DNA of 55,409 bases from Planctomycetota bacterium (lineage in GTDB: Bacteria; Planctomycetota; UBA1135; UBA2386): contig JANQJF010000108.1 in the NCBI GenBank assembly GCA_028281765.1, positions 1-55,409 on the forward strand, given 5' to 3'. How positions within the stretch are numbered: the first letter of the stretch is position 1; every line of letters begins with the position of its first letter. Below are positions 8,340 to 17,149 of this stretch, one piece after another. The notes beneath the pieces are model-generated. The model was not told where the DNA came from and did no database searches. It worked only from the letters and a program-made list of their open reading frames with translations. A program made the position numbers and the translations under genes.

Positions 8340-10805
8340 CTACATCCGCACGCGGCTGCGGTCGGCGTTCGTGAAGTTGCCGATCAGCGACGCGCCTTGC
8401 AGCGCGACGCCCTGCACGGCGAACTCGAGTCCGACGTTGTTCGGATCGGTCGGGATGTTGAGCACGAGCGGCTGGCCGACCGCGAGCGACGGGACGAGAG
8501 CGAACGACGTCGCGCCAGTCAGCAGCACGCCGAGCGGAGGCAGGAAGCCGATGCCGTTCTGGAAGCCGAGGAAGATCGTGCCGACGCCCGGAGGACCGAG
8601 CAGCGTGAACGTCATCGTGCTGCCGAGGACGGCGTCGCCCTGCGCGTCCATCGAGAACGCCGCCGCCTCGTAGGCGCCCATGTCGGGGAGAGCGATTCCA
8701 CTGAGCGCCGAGTCGGTGACGCGCGACCGCTCGAGATAATCGCGCTCGGTCGTCAGGCCGACGATCAGGTCCCCGGCGTTGAGGCACGGCGACGCCGGGC
8801 TCAGCTCGAGATCGACACCGAACATCGGGTCCGTGGCGATGTTGCCGTTCAAGCCGGCGAAGTCGCCGTTGCTCGAGAAGACTTCGCCCGCGACCACGTT
8901 GCTGAAGTTGCCGCCGGTGTTGTTCCAGGAGATCGAGTTCCGGATCGTGCCGGTCCAGCCACCGGTACGGAGGAATCCGGCACCCGTGTTGTCGACGACC
9001 GTGGCGTGGAGCACGTCCACCGAGCCGTTGTTCAGCTCGATGCCGTTCCCATCACAGCCCACGACGACCGGGTTGACGAAGTCGCTGGCCGCGCCAGCGA
9101 TCAGAATGCCCGTGCCTTCCCCGTGCTCGACCCGCACCTGGCGGTAGTGGCCGTTCGAGCTACGAGCCTCGAGGGCGCGCGCGCGAGGGTAGCGCAGAAT
9201 CGTGTTGGTCAAACGCACGTCCACACCGTTGCTCGCGAAGATGTTCTTCCAGTCGCCCGGAGCGGGCGCAGTCGCGGCACCGTCCAGGTTCGTGTCCCCG
9301 CCGTAGGAGTCGTCTTCCCACGAAGTCATCACCACCGGCCGACGCGCCGTGCCGTTGCAGTGCAAACCGCCCGAGGAAAGGCTGAAGCCGCTCGCGAAGG
9401 GCGCCGCGGAGAACTTGAGGATCGTTCCCGCGGGAATGATCAGCAGTCCACCCGGGTTCACGATCGTGCCGTTCGTCACGACGAGCACGTCGCCGGGGAA
9501 GCACTCCGGCACGATCTCGACCGTCGTGTCCGGACGATCCGGATTGACCGAGACCTCGTTGCCGCCGGCGTTGTTCGTCGCGACGTTGTCACGCAGCTCG
9601 GCGAGGCCGGTCCAGCTCACGCCATTGATCGAACGGCCGCCGTTGTCGCGTATTGTGCAGCGCCGCACGGCAGCCGGTGGCGTCGCAGTGTTGCCGAATC
9701 GGAACCCGTCACCCGAACCGTGCTCGACGATCGTGTCTTCGATCGTCGCCGAGCTGCCCGAGATCTCGATCGCGGGGTTGGCCGCATAGCGCACGATCGC
9801 GTGCTGGATAGTCGCCGCGTCGTCCGCGAAGAGTTCGATCCCGCTCCAGTCGCCGGGTTGCGGGGCAGTCGCATTGCCATCCTTCTGTGTGTCGCCACCG
9901 TAGGTATCGTCCTGAAGAGACGTGAAGACCACCGGCTGTGACGGCGTGCCCAACACCTCGAAGTCCCCGCGGGACTGGAACAGTCCCCGCTCGAACTTGA
10001 GAACCGTCCCCGCGGGAATTGTCCATGACGCCCCGCTCTGGAGAATCGGCGAGAGCGACGACGGCATGTCGAACACGAACACACCATTGCTGTTGATCGA
10101 GAATCGGTGTTCGAGGGTCTCGTTGGCCGCCCACCCGTTGGCAGTGACGATCCGCGCGTACTCACCTCCGTCACAACGCACTGCGGTGTTGTCCGTGAAC
10201 TGGGTGATGCTTCGCAAGGCGAGGTCGACGACCGGGATCCCGCCGAGGTCGCGGAACTCGCAGTCCTCGACCGTGACTTCGGCCGCGCCGTTCATGCCAT
10301 GTCCGGCCGACCACTCGATCACGCAATGGCGGAAGGTCACGGCCTTCCCACGCAGGTCGAACGTCACGCCATTCGTGTTCCCGCCGTAGCTCACGTGGCA
10401 GTGCTCGAACACACTGGGGCTGCCGATGAACTCGATGCCGTTCCAGTCCCCCGCCGCGGGAAGCGTCAGGTTGCCGTTCCCGTTGGTGTCGCCCCCGGCG
10501 GCATCGTCGTGGATCGACGTGAAGATGATCGGCTGCGTCGCAGTGCCCTGCGCGAGGATCAGCCCCGCGGCGTACCAGCAGCCCTGCACCTTGACGATCG
10601 CGCCCGGCTGGATCGTCAGCGTCTCCCCCACCGGGATGGATACGCCACAGCCGAGCCCGGACGTGATGTGGTAGACCTGACCGCTGACGAGCGGCCCCCC
10701 GTTCCCGTCCCAGACCTGGCCCTGGAGAATGATCGGGACCGGCTGGGCCACCGCGGCGGAAAGCAGGCACAGGAACGTAAAGAACTTCAGGAAAGTCGCT
10801 TGCAT
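8340..10805 (-). CDS. Secreted right-handed beta-helix protein with a C-terminal anchor-like module
   Basis: The protein has 821 residues. The signal peptide is MQATFLKFFTFLCLLSAAVA. I chose ATG 10805 because the upstream in-frame extension is Pro/Gly-rich and would bury the signal. The body repeats beta-helix coils with phrases such as GDWNGIEF, PQPGDWSGIELF and PAPGDWKNIF, each preceded by VFTS(L/I)xDD-type strands and GGDTNxxG loops. This is typical of the pectate-lyase-fold families. Such proteins bind or cleave polysaccharide, but no catalytic residues can be named. The last ~100 residues (after the DMGAYE motif) form a module that recurs in the proteins at 22819-24246 and 27644-28744 and in the remnant at 50520-50747. 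Its divergent neighbour is the marR gene. Confidence 0.9.
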   Translation of the reverse strand: MQATFLKFFTFLCLLSAAVAQPVPIILQGQVWDGNGGPLVSGQVYHITSGLGCGVSIPVGETLTIQPGAIVKVQGCWYAAGLILAQGTATQPIIFTSIHDDAAGGDTNGNGNLTLPAAGDWNGIEFIGSPSVFEHCHVSYGGNTNGVTFDLRGKAVTFRHCVIEWSAGHGMNGAAEVTVEDCEFRDLGGIPVVDLALRSITQFTDNTAVRCDGGEYARIVTANGWAANETLEHRFSINSNGVFVFDMPSSLSPILQSGASWTIPAGTVLKFERGLFQSRGDFEVLGTPSQPVVFTSLQDDTYGGDTQKDGNATAPQPGDWSGIELFADDAATIQHAIVRYAANPAIEISGSSATIEDTIVEHGSGDGFRFGNTATPPAAVRRCTIRDNGGRSINGVSWTGLAELRDNVATNNAGGNEVSVNPDRPDTTVEIVPECFPGDVLVVTNGTIVNPGGLLIIPAGTILKFSAAPFASGFSLSSGGLHCNGTARRPVVMTSWEDDSYGGDTNLDGAATAPAPGDWKNIFASNGVDVRLTNTILRYPRARALEARSSNGHYRQVRVEHGEGTGILIAGAASDFVNPVVVGCDGNGIELNNGSVDVLHATVVDNTGAGFLRTGGWTGTIRNSISWNNTGGNFSNVVAGEVFSSNGDFAGLNGNIATDPMFGVDLELSPASPCLNAGDLIVGLTTERDYLERSRVTDSALSGIALPDMGAYEAAAFSMDAQGDAVLGSTMTFTLLGPPGVGTIFLGFQNGIGFLPPLGVLLTGATSFALVPSLAVGQPLVLNIPTDPNNVGLEFAVQGVALQGASLIGNFTNADRSRVRM

Positions 10806-10942
10806 CGGAAAATCGAGATCGGGAGGAGGGCCGGAGCCGGCACCGTGGAGCACCGGGGCCATCCTCTCAGCGTGGGGAACGATCTCGCTCCGCCACGAAT
10901 GTAGCCGAGATCGAGATCGAGCGAAAAATGTCCCGTCATTAG

Positions 10943-10971
10943 TTGACTAGTCATGTGAATCGTCCGATACT
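10943..10971 (+). promoter_or_regulatory. Sigma-70-type promoter of the marR gene
   Basis: TTGACT (10943-10948) and GATACT (10966-10971) are separated by exactly 17 bp. They match the TTGACA/TATAAT consensus at 5 and 4 of 6 positions. Initiation about 7 bases downstream would fall on or next to the GTG start at 10978, so the transcript would have almost no leader. The -35 box is embedded in the palindromic operator. Confidence 0.6.
10944..10953. promoter_or_regulatory. MarR operator 1, palindrome TGACTAGTCA
   Basis: TGACTAGTCA is a perfect 10-bp palindrome overlapping the -35 box of the marR promoter. The same 10 bases recur at 11514-11523, at the start of doxX. MarR proteins bind palindromes as dimers, so this site is the natural autoregulatory operator (inference). 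Binding here would occlude the promoter. Confidence 0.6.
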
Positions 10972-10977
10972 TCCCTC

Positions 10978-11469
10978 GTGAGCAAGCGAGGCGACAGCAC
11001 GACGACGATCCAGGAGGCGATCCGGCAGACCAAGCCGTTCCGATCGCCGAGCCACGAAGCCATGATCGGTCTCAACCTCACCGTCGAGCGACTGCGCTGG
11101 CCGTTCCAGGAGCTGATGCAGCAGCATGGCGACCTGACCTCGCAGCAGTACAACGTGCTGCGCATCCTGCGCGGCGCCGGCGCGCAGGGCCTTCCGACGC
11201 TCGAGATCGGCGATCGCATGGTCGAGCGCACGCCTGGCATCAGCCGGATGATCGACCGCCTCGAGCGCAAGGGACTCGTCGCGCGCACGCGCGCGGCCGA
11301 GGACCGACGCCAGGTGCTGGTCACGATCACGGACGACGGGAGCGCGCTGCTGAAGTCGCTCGACCGCCCGATCGACAAGCTCACGGAACGAGTCATGGGT
11401 GTCCTCTCCGAGACGGAGACACGCGAACTCGTCCGCCTGCTCGACAAGCTGCGCAACGGCTTGGACTAA
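10978..11469 (+). CDS. MarR-family transcriptional regulator
   Basis: The protein has 163 residues. The winged helix-turn-helix runs from about residue 45 to 120: LTSQQYNVLRILRGAGAQGL, then LEIGDRMVERTPGISRMIDR (recognition helix), then the wing with the RAAEDRRQVLVTIT signature (DRR motif). Dimerisation helices lie at both ends. MarR proteins are usually ligand-responsive repressors of their own gene and of a neighbour. Translation begins at GTG 10978, which the promoter places close to the transcription start. The DoxX gene follows after 43 bp, and both have the TGACTAGTCA palindrome at their start, so DoxX is the obvious target. No Cys residue suited to redox sensing is visible. Confidence 0.93.
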   Translation: MSKRGDSTTTIQEAIRQTKPFRSPSHEAMIGLNLTVERLRWPFQELMQQHGDLTSQQYNVLRILRGAGAQGLPTLEIGDRMVERTPGISRMIDRLERKGLVARTRAAEDRRQVLVTITDDGSALLKSLDRPIDKLTERVMGVLSETETRELVRLLDKLRNGLD

Positions 11470-11512
11470 CCGCTTTCCATTTCCAATCCTTCTCAATTCC
11501 GAGGCACAAAAG

Positions 11513-11998
11513 ATGACTAGTCAATCGATGACCATTCCTGCAACGCCGACCAACACTTCGATCCTCTCCCGCGTGTTCGCGACCGACGCGTCCACGGCAC
11601 CGTTCGTCATGCGCATCGCGCTCGCGATCGTGATGCTGCCCCACGGGGCGCAGAAAGCGCTCGGCTGGTTCGGGGGCTACGGCTGGAGCGGCACGATGAA
11701 CTTCCTGACGGAGTCGATCGGCATGCCGTCACTGTTCGCCGCGGGGCTGATCTTGCTCGAGTTCGTCGGGCCGCTGCTGCTGCTCGCCGGCCTGGGCACC
11801 CGCGCGATCGGACTCGGCTTCGTCGGGATCATGGCGGGCGCGATCGCAACCGTGCACGGCGAGCACGGCTTCTTCATGAACTGGTTCGGCGCGCAGGCCG
11901 GCGAGGGCTTCGAGTACCACCTGCTCGTGATCGGGCTCGCGCTCGCGCTCGTCTTCTCCGGCGGTGGCCGCTGGTCTATCGACCGGAAGCTGTCGTGA
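11513..11998 (+). CDS. DoxX-family membrane protein
   Basis: The protein has 161 residues and four predicted membrane helices (about 30-48, 72-92, 95-115 and 135-153). It has the DoxX signature RIALAIVMLPHGAQKALGWF near the N-terminus. DoxX proteins are small membrane proteins linked to redox or thiol stress in several bacteria. The biochemical role is not settled. ATG 11513 is preceded by GAGG at 11501-11504. A second ATG at 11528 is possible but lacks a binding site. The TGACTAGTCA operator overlaps ATG 11513, so the upstream MarR protein probably controls this gene. The 3' end overlaps the convergent lipoprotein gene by 23 bp. Confidence 0.92.
   Translation: MTSQSMTIPATPTNTSILSRVFATDASTAPFVMRIALAIVMLPHGAQKALGWFGGYGWSGTMNFLTESIGMPSLFAAGLILLEFVGPLLLLAGLGTRAIGLGFVGIMAGAIATVHGEHGFFMNWFGAQAGEGFEYHLLVIGLALALVFSGGGRWSIDRKLS
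11514..11523. promoter_or_regulatory. MarR operator 2, palindrome TGACTAGTCA
   Basis: This copy is identical to the palindrome at 10944-10953 and overlaps the DoxX start codon. Bound repressor here would block elongation from the marR promoter or initiation at a local promoter. The identity of the two 10-mers is seen directly; the binding is inferred. Confidence 0.55.
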
Positions 11999-12527
11999 CG
12001 CGGCGCAGCACGCCGCGCTGCACGGCCTTCATCGGGAAGGCCTTCACCGTCATGCGCGGGAGCTCGTTCTCCCGCTCGGCCTGTTCGTCGACGGTCGCGA
12101 TCTCGACGTGCAGGTCGTCACCGACGCACTCATAGCGTGCGAGCAGCAGGTTGCCCTGCATGGAGAACGCGGAGTAGAACGCGCCGCCGCGCACGTAGCT
12201 GTCGAGCACGATGCCGTTGTGCTCGTCGATCGCGTAGTGGCCAGCGGCTGCGTCAACCGTCAGCAGCTCGTAGGGACGGACCTGCGCGTCCTCGCCTTCG
12301 CCGTAGGTGACGCGCCACGACCCGCGCCCCTTGTGCATCGGGCCGATCTCGAGCTCCATGCGGAAGCGCATGCGTTCGCCTTCGGGGCCGAGCAACCGGC
12401 ACTCACCGGCCCACTGTCCAACCCAGTCGTCGGGGAAGACGGCCGGCGCCGGAGGCGCCGGCTCCGTCTCGACGTTCGCGCAACCGACCGCGCACGCGAG
12501 CAGCGCTCCGAAGAACGACCGTTTCAT
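11976..12527 (-). CDS. Small lipoprotein of unknown function
   Basis: The protein has 183 residues with a clear lipoprotein signal peptide: MKRSFFGALLACAVGC, lipobox AVGC, lipidated Cys16. The mature domain is beta-rich (WVGQWAGECRLLGPEGE, FRMELEIGP, SWRVTYGEGED) and resembles small lipocalin-like or META-type sandwiches. I do not assign a family. ATG 12527 has GAGGAAG just upstream and overlaps the stop of the sortilin-like gene (ATGA), so both are probably translated from one message. The 36 bases of open frame before it would hide the signal peptide. Confidence 0.85.
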   Translation of the reverse strand: MKRSFFGALLACAVGCANVETEPAPPAPAVFPDDWVGQWAGECRLLGPEGERMRFRMELEIGPMHKGRGSWRVTYGEGEDAQVRPYELLTVDAAAGHYAIDEHNGIVLDSYVRGGAFYSAFSMQGNLLLARYECVGDDLHVEIATVDEQAERENELPRMTVKAFPMKAVQRGVLRRVTTASGR

Positions 12528-15500
12528 CGCTTCCTCGGCGGCAAGGGTTCGCCTTCGATCCACGGCGCTCCCGCGGCGATCAGCGCCGCCGCGAGCTCGG
12601 ACAGCCGCGTCTGCGCGGTCGCAACGCGCGGACGCAGGCGCTCGATCGCGGCGGTCGCGATCGCGAGCATCTCTCGGTGCGTGGCGGTCGGACCGTAGGT
12701 CGATCGATCGACGCCGCGTCCGATCGACGACAGCCTGTTGCCGATCGTCGGACGCGTCTTCTCGCCCGCCGCGCGCTTCGTCGACGCGCCGTTGAGCTCC
12801 CGGTCGAGAGTCGCGAGATCGGCACGAATGCGGTGCAGCGTCCCGTCGATGTCGCCGGGCGCCGTACGCGAATTGCGGACGACGGCGTCCATGCGGTCCG
12901 CCTTCTTGCGCAGGCTGCTGAGCGTCATCTGCAGCGCACCGTGCGCGCCGACCGCACTCTCGTACTCGCGCCAGAACGCCGCGACCTCCGACGGCTCCGC
13001 GCCCGGGAGCGTGCCCTTGCGCAACGGCACGACTTCGAAGGGCTGCGGCTCTGACAGCTCGACGAGTTCGCCTGCGACCTGACGCGACAACGTGACCGTG
13101 TAGCTACCCGGAGCGACCATCAGGCCGCGCGGCGCGTCGCCCCATTCGGGCGGCGGCGGCTCGATCAACGCCACGGCGTTCGGCGTCGGGTAGCGGAGAT
13201 CCCACGCGATGCGGTGGAAGCCACGCTTCGTCGGCCCGCTGAGCCGGCGCACGACGTCTCCGGCCTGGTTGCGCACCGTCAGCCACACGACCGGTTCCCG
13301 TTCGTTCGCTTCCGCCTCGACCGCATCCCAGCCGGGGAACTTCACGCTCTCCGCATCCTTCTCGGCATCCTTCCGCGAGTCCTTCGCGGACTTGTAGCCG
13401 TCGCGCAGGTAGTAGGTGAAGACCGCGCCGAACGGCGGGTTCGGCGCCGCGTAGTGCGCCGCGCCCTGGCTGCCCTTGTCGGCACCGAAGCCGAGCACCG
13501 GACGCGGGAAGTACCAGTGCGCCTTCCGCGTCGAGAACAGCGACGCTTCCGCCGCAAGCCGCTCGTCGCTCACTTCGCGGAACACCGACAGGTCGTCGAA
13601 CACGAAGAAGCCGCGGCCGAACGACGCCGCGACGAGGTCGCCGTCGCGACGGTGGATCGCGAGATCGCGAATCGAAATCGTCGGGATCCCGCTCTCGATC
13701 TGCGTCCACTTCTTGCCGCCGTTCGCGGAGAACCAGACGCCGAACTCCGTGCCTAGGAAGAACAGCTTCGGCTGCACGGGGTCCTGCACGATGCGCCAGA
13801 CCGGGAGCCGCTTCTTCGGTAGGTCACCGGTCATGAAGACCCAGGTCTGGCCGCGGTCCGCGCTCTTCAGGAGGTACGGCGCGAAGTCGCCCTCCTTGTG
13901 GCTGTCGAGCGCGATGTAGACCTTGTTCGCGTCGAAGAGGTCGGCCTTGATGTCGTTGACGAACGCGCGCTCGGGCACACCGGGCAGCGAGCTGACCTCG
14001 ATCTTGCGCCACGTCTTGCCGCCGTCCTCCGTAACCTGCACGAGCCCGTCGTCCGTGCCCGCGTAGATCAGACCTTCCTGCTGCGGCGATTCGGCGAGCG
14101 ACGTGATCGTGTTGAAGTTCGACATCGCGAGGAGGTCCCACGCGCTGTCCCAGCTCTGCGTGCTACCCATGATCGGCAGCTCGAGACGCTGCTGGTTGCG
14201 CGTGAGGTCTCCGGAGATCGCCCACCACTCGTCGCCGCGCGAGTCACTGCGCCAGACCCGCTGCGACGCGAAGTAGATCCGCTTCGGATCGTGCGGACTC
14301 ACGAGGATCGGTGCGTCCCAGTTGTAGCGCTCGTAGTCCTCGCCGAGACCCGGCTGCGGCTGGATGTCGACGACCTCGCCGGTCGCGCGGTCGATGCGCG
14401 ACAGGTGCCCCTCTTGGCGCTCAGCGTAGAGGATATCGGGGTTGCCGGGCTCGGTCGCGGGCTGGTGACCGTCCCAGTTGAGAACGACGCGCCAGTCGGC
14501 GTTGCGAATGCCGTGCGCGTTGTCCGTGCGCGACGGGCCACCCTCGGTGCTGTTGTCCTGCGTGCCGCCGTAGATGTTGTAGAACGGCTCGTCGTCGTCG
14601 AGCGCGAGCTTGTAGAACTGCGTCACCGGAAGGTTCGCGAAGTAGCGCCAGTTCTCCGCGAGATCGAAGCTCTCGTAGAGGCCACCATCGCTGCCGCACA
14701 GCAGGTAGTCCGGATCGTCATTGCGAAACGCGAGCGCGTGGTTGTCCGAGTGCTTGTGGATCTCCTTCATCGTGCGGAACGTCGTGCCGCCGTCATCGGA
14801 GATGCGCATGCGCACGCCCGCGAGATAGATGCGATCGAAAACGTGCGGGCACGCGTAGAGCTCTTGGTAGTAGTGCGGCCCCGTGCCGCCTCCGACCTCG
14901 TCGGAGCGCTTCTGCCACGTCGCGCCGCGATCCGTCGAACGCCACACTCCGCCCGTCCGACGGTCGAGCTCGATCGCGGCATAGAGGACGTCCGGCCTCT
15001 GCGGCGAGATCGCGAGGCCGATCTTGCCCATGTCGGATTCGGGCAACCCCTCTTCGAGCTTCGTCCAGTTCGCGCCGCCATCTTCGCTGCGGTATAGACC
15101 GGTGCCGGGGCCGCCGCCCATGTACGCAGCGACCGTGCGATGGCGCTGCCACGTCGCGGCGTAGATACGATCCGGCTCGCGAGGGTCAATCGCGAGATCC
15201 GTCGCGCCCACCCACTCGTCGTCGCCGAGAGTGCGCCGCCAGGTCAGACCACCGTCGCGTGACAAGTACACGCCGCGTTCCCCGCCGCTCTTCCACAGCG
15301 GACCCTGCGCGGCGACCCAGATGACGTTCGGGTTCTCGGGGTGCACGACGATCTCGGAGATGTGCTCCGACTTCTGCAATCCGAGGTTGCGCCAGGTCGC
15401 ACCGCCATCGTCGCTGCGATAGACCCCGTCGCCGAAGCCGACGTGGCGACCGCCGACGTTCTCGCCCGTGCCGACCCAGATCGTGCTCGGGTTGTTCGGA

Positions 15501-15799
15501 TCGATCGTCACGCAGCCGATCGAGTACGAAGGCTGATCGTCGAAGATCGGCGTCCACGTCACGCCCGCGTTGACGGTTTTGAAGACGCCGCCGGATCCGA
15601 CGGCGACGTACCACACGTTGTCGTTATCCGGATGGATCGCGATGTCGGCGATACGACCCGACATGAACGCGGGGCCGATCCCGCGGAACGCGAGGCCCTC
15701 GAAGTTCTCGGCGGACCAAGGAGCCGGCGTATCACTCTGCGAAACGAGCGCACCCGCCGTGACGGCGAGCGCGCAGATCGAACTGCGGACGGTCTTCAT
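12524..15799 (-). CDS. Secreted sortilin/VPS10-like Asp-box repeat protein
   Basis: The protein has 1091 residues. A signal peptide (about 1-20, MKTVRSSICALAVTAGALVS) is followed by about 750 residues of beta-propeller repeats of the VPS10/BNR type. Asp-box motifs SxDGGxTW recur (YRSDDGGATWRNLG, YLSRDGGLTWRR, YRSEDGGANWTKLE, WRSTDRGATWQKR, VTEDGGKTWRKI). Each is paired with IxxHPxNPxVIW or IDPxxPxxIY strands. The C-terminal 300 residues contain a beta domain (PVVWLTVRNQAGDVVRRLSG) and a helical tail. Proteins of this kind are common in planctomycetes and gemmatimonads. Some are annotated glycosyl hydrolases, but no catalytic role is shown. The small lipoprotein follows with overlapping stop/start. 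Confidence 0.93.
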   Translation of the reverse strand: MKTVRSSICALAVTAGALVSQSDTPAPWSAENFEGLAFRGIGPAFMSGRIADIAIHPDNDNVWYVAVGSGGVFKTVNAGVTWTPIFDDQPSYSIGCVTIDPNNPSTIWVGTGENVGGRHVGFGDGVYRSDDGGATWRNLGLQKSEHISEIVVHPENPNVIWVAAQGPLWKSGGERGVYLSRDGGLTWRRTLGDDEWVGATDLAIDPREPDRIYAATWQRHRTVAAYMGGGPGTGLYRSEDGGANWTKLEEGLPESDMGKIGLAISPQRPDVLYAAIELDRRTGGVWRSTDRGATWQKRSDEVGGGTGPHYYQELYACPHVFDRIYLAGVRMRISDDGGTTFRTMKEIHKHSDNHALAFRNDDPDYLLCGSDGGLYESFDLAENWRYFANLPVTQFYKLALDDDEPFYNIYGGTQDNSTEGGPSRTDNAHGIRNADWRVVLNWDGHQPATEPGNPDILYAERQEGHLSRIDRATGEVVDIQPQPGLGEDYERYNWDAPILVSPHDPKRIYFASQRVWRSDSRGDEWWAISGDLTRNQQRLELPIMGSTQSWDSAWDLLAMSNFNTITSLAESPQQEGLIYAGTDDGLVQVTEDGGKTWRKIEVSSLPGVPERAFVNDIKADLFDANKVYIALDSHKEGDFAPYLLKSADRGQTWVFMTGDLPKKRLPVWRIVQDPVQPKLFFLGTEFGVWFSANGGKKWTQIESGIPTISIRDLAIHRRDGDLVAASFGRGFFVFDDLSVFREVSDERLAAEASLFSTRKAHWYFPRPVLGFGADKGSQGAAHYAAPNPPFGAVFTYYLRDGYKSAKDSRKDAEKDAESVKFPGWDAVEAEANEREPVVWLTVRNQAGDVVRRLSGPTKRGFHRIAWDLRYPTPNAVALIEPPPPEWGDAPRGLMVAPGSYTVTLSRQVAGELVELSEPQPFEVVPLRKGTLPGAEPSEVAAFWREYESAVGAHGALQMTLSSLRKKADRMDAVVRNSRTAPGDIDGTLHRIRADLATLDRELNGASTKRAAGEKTRPTIGNRLSSIGRGVDRSTYGPTATHREMLAIATAAIERLRPRVATAQTRLSELAAALIAAGAPWIEGEPLPPRKR

Positions 15800-15858
15800 C
15801 GCCCACGATCATGGCTCGCGGGCACCTCGACCTCCAGCGCCAAGACGTCTCGTCGCTG

Positions 15859-17064
15859 TCAGTGCTGCTCCACCGCGTAGCCTTCGGCCACCTTCGCGAG
15901 CGTCGCCTCGTACTTCTCGGTCTTGACCAGCTTCAGGCAGCGCTTCGCCGTCGCGACCGCCTTGTCCTTCTTGCGGTTGATATGGTAGGCGAGGGCGAGC
16001 GTCTCGATGAACGGGGCCTGCATCGCGCCCGGATCGAACGCGCACATACCTTCCTTCTCCTGCTCGCCGTCCGGCCGCTGCGCCTCGCGCTCCTTCGTGA
16101 TCTTCTTCGCGAGAGCCTTCGCCTTCTTCGCCGCGAACTTCGCGTAGTCGATCGCGATCTTGCGCTCCTTCGACGTCATCTCTGCCTCGTACTCGATGAT
16201 CCAACGCGCGACGTCGTTGTGCCAATCGATCTGCTGGTCGTCCGCGAGCAGCTTGCGCGCCTGGCCGAACGCCGCGCACGCCTCGGTCCAGTTGCCCTTC
16301 TTCGCTTCGAGATTGCCGAGCTCGTTCCACGCGTCACAGCGGACCTTCTTGGGCTTGATCGTGCGCGCGACGGCGTAGACGGGCGCGAGGTCCCACTGCT
16401 TCGGATCCGCCTTCTTGCCCTTGGCTTTGTCGTACGAGGCGACCTTCTGCACCATGTCCGACAGGAGTAGCTTCGCGCCGATCACCGTCTCGCCTTCGGG
16501 ATCCTCGGCACGGATCACCTCCATGTGCTCGTCGTGCCCCTGCTTGTCCTGCACGTCGAGCAGCTTGCCGGCGAGATACCAGCGGGCCTCGATCTCCTCG
16601 TCCGTGTCCTGCGCGTCGGCAAGCCGCTTGCGCAACCCCGTGACCGTGCCTTCGAGCTTCTGGATTCGCTCGCACTCACCGATGAAGTCGTCGGCCGGAC
16701 AGAAGCCCGTGATCACGTCTTCGGGCTGGCCCGATCCATCGACGAAGAGCATCGTTGGCAGAGTCTTGATCCGGTAGCGCTCGAACAGCGGAGCCGAGTC
16801 CTTCGAGTGCTTCGCGCTGTAGCAGACCATGTCGCCGAGCAACGGGGCGACGTGCGGATTCTGTAGCGTCTCCTCGTAGAGCTTCGCGCAGTAGTCACTG
16901 CCGTCGCGCCAGAAGTAGATCATGCACAGCTGGTGCTGCGCCTTGGCCTTCGCGAGCGCGTCCGGCAACGGGCCGAAGTGCCACTTCACGGAATCGGGCC
17001 CCGCGTCGACGGCCAGAGGGGAAGCGAGCAGTGCCGCACGCAGCGCGAGATCGGACCAGAACAT
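15859..17064 (-). CDS. Secreted thioredoxin-fold protein with SxxC motif (paralogue 1)
   Basis: The protein has 401 residues. A short hydrophobic leader (MFWSDLALRAALLASPLAVD) precedes a thioredoxin-like domain at about 30-140. The usual CxxC is replaced by SxxC in FWRDGSDYC (Ser56, Cys59). The cis-proline loop reads LPTMLFVDGSGQPEDVITGF. A helical, TPR-like domain of about 250 residues follows (KEDPEGE-type motif IRAEDPEGETVIGAKLLLSD). A single Cys rules out ordinary dithiol reductase chemistry, so it may be a monothiol or binding protein. ATG 17064 has a GGAAAG site upstream. The gene lies 85 bp downstream of ECF fusion 1 on the same strand, and a paralogue (19814-20938) lies divergently on the fusion's other side. 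Confidence 0.85.
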   Translation of the reverse strand: MFWSDLALRAALLASPLAVDAGPDSVKWHFGPLPDALAKAKAQHQLCMIYFWRDGSDYCAKLYEETLQNPHVAPLLGDMVCYSAKHSKDSAPLFERYRIKTLPTMLFVDGSGQPEDVITGFCPADDFIGECERIQKLEGTVTGLRKRLADAQDTDEEIEARWYLAGKLLDVQDKQGHDEHMEVIRAEDPEGETVIGAKLLLSDMVQKVASYDKAKGKKADPKQWDLAPVYAVARTIKPKKVRCDAWNELGNLEAKKGNWTEACAAFGQARKLLADDQQIDWHNDVARWIIEYEAEMTSKERKIAIDYAKFAAKKAKALAKKITKEREAQRPDGEQEKEGMCAFDPGAMQAPFIETLALAYHINRKKDKAVATAKRCLKLVKTEKYEATLAKVAEGYAVEQH

Positions 17065-17149
17065 GGGCTTTCCTTTCGGGGTTCGAGTTACCCCTTCGGG
17101 TTGCCGTCCACGTGCGATCGGACTCGATCGTGTCACGATTTCGCGAAGG

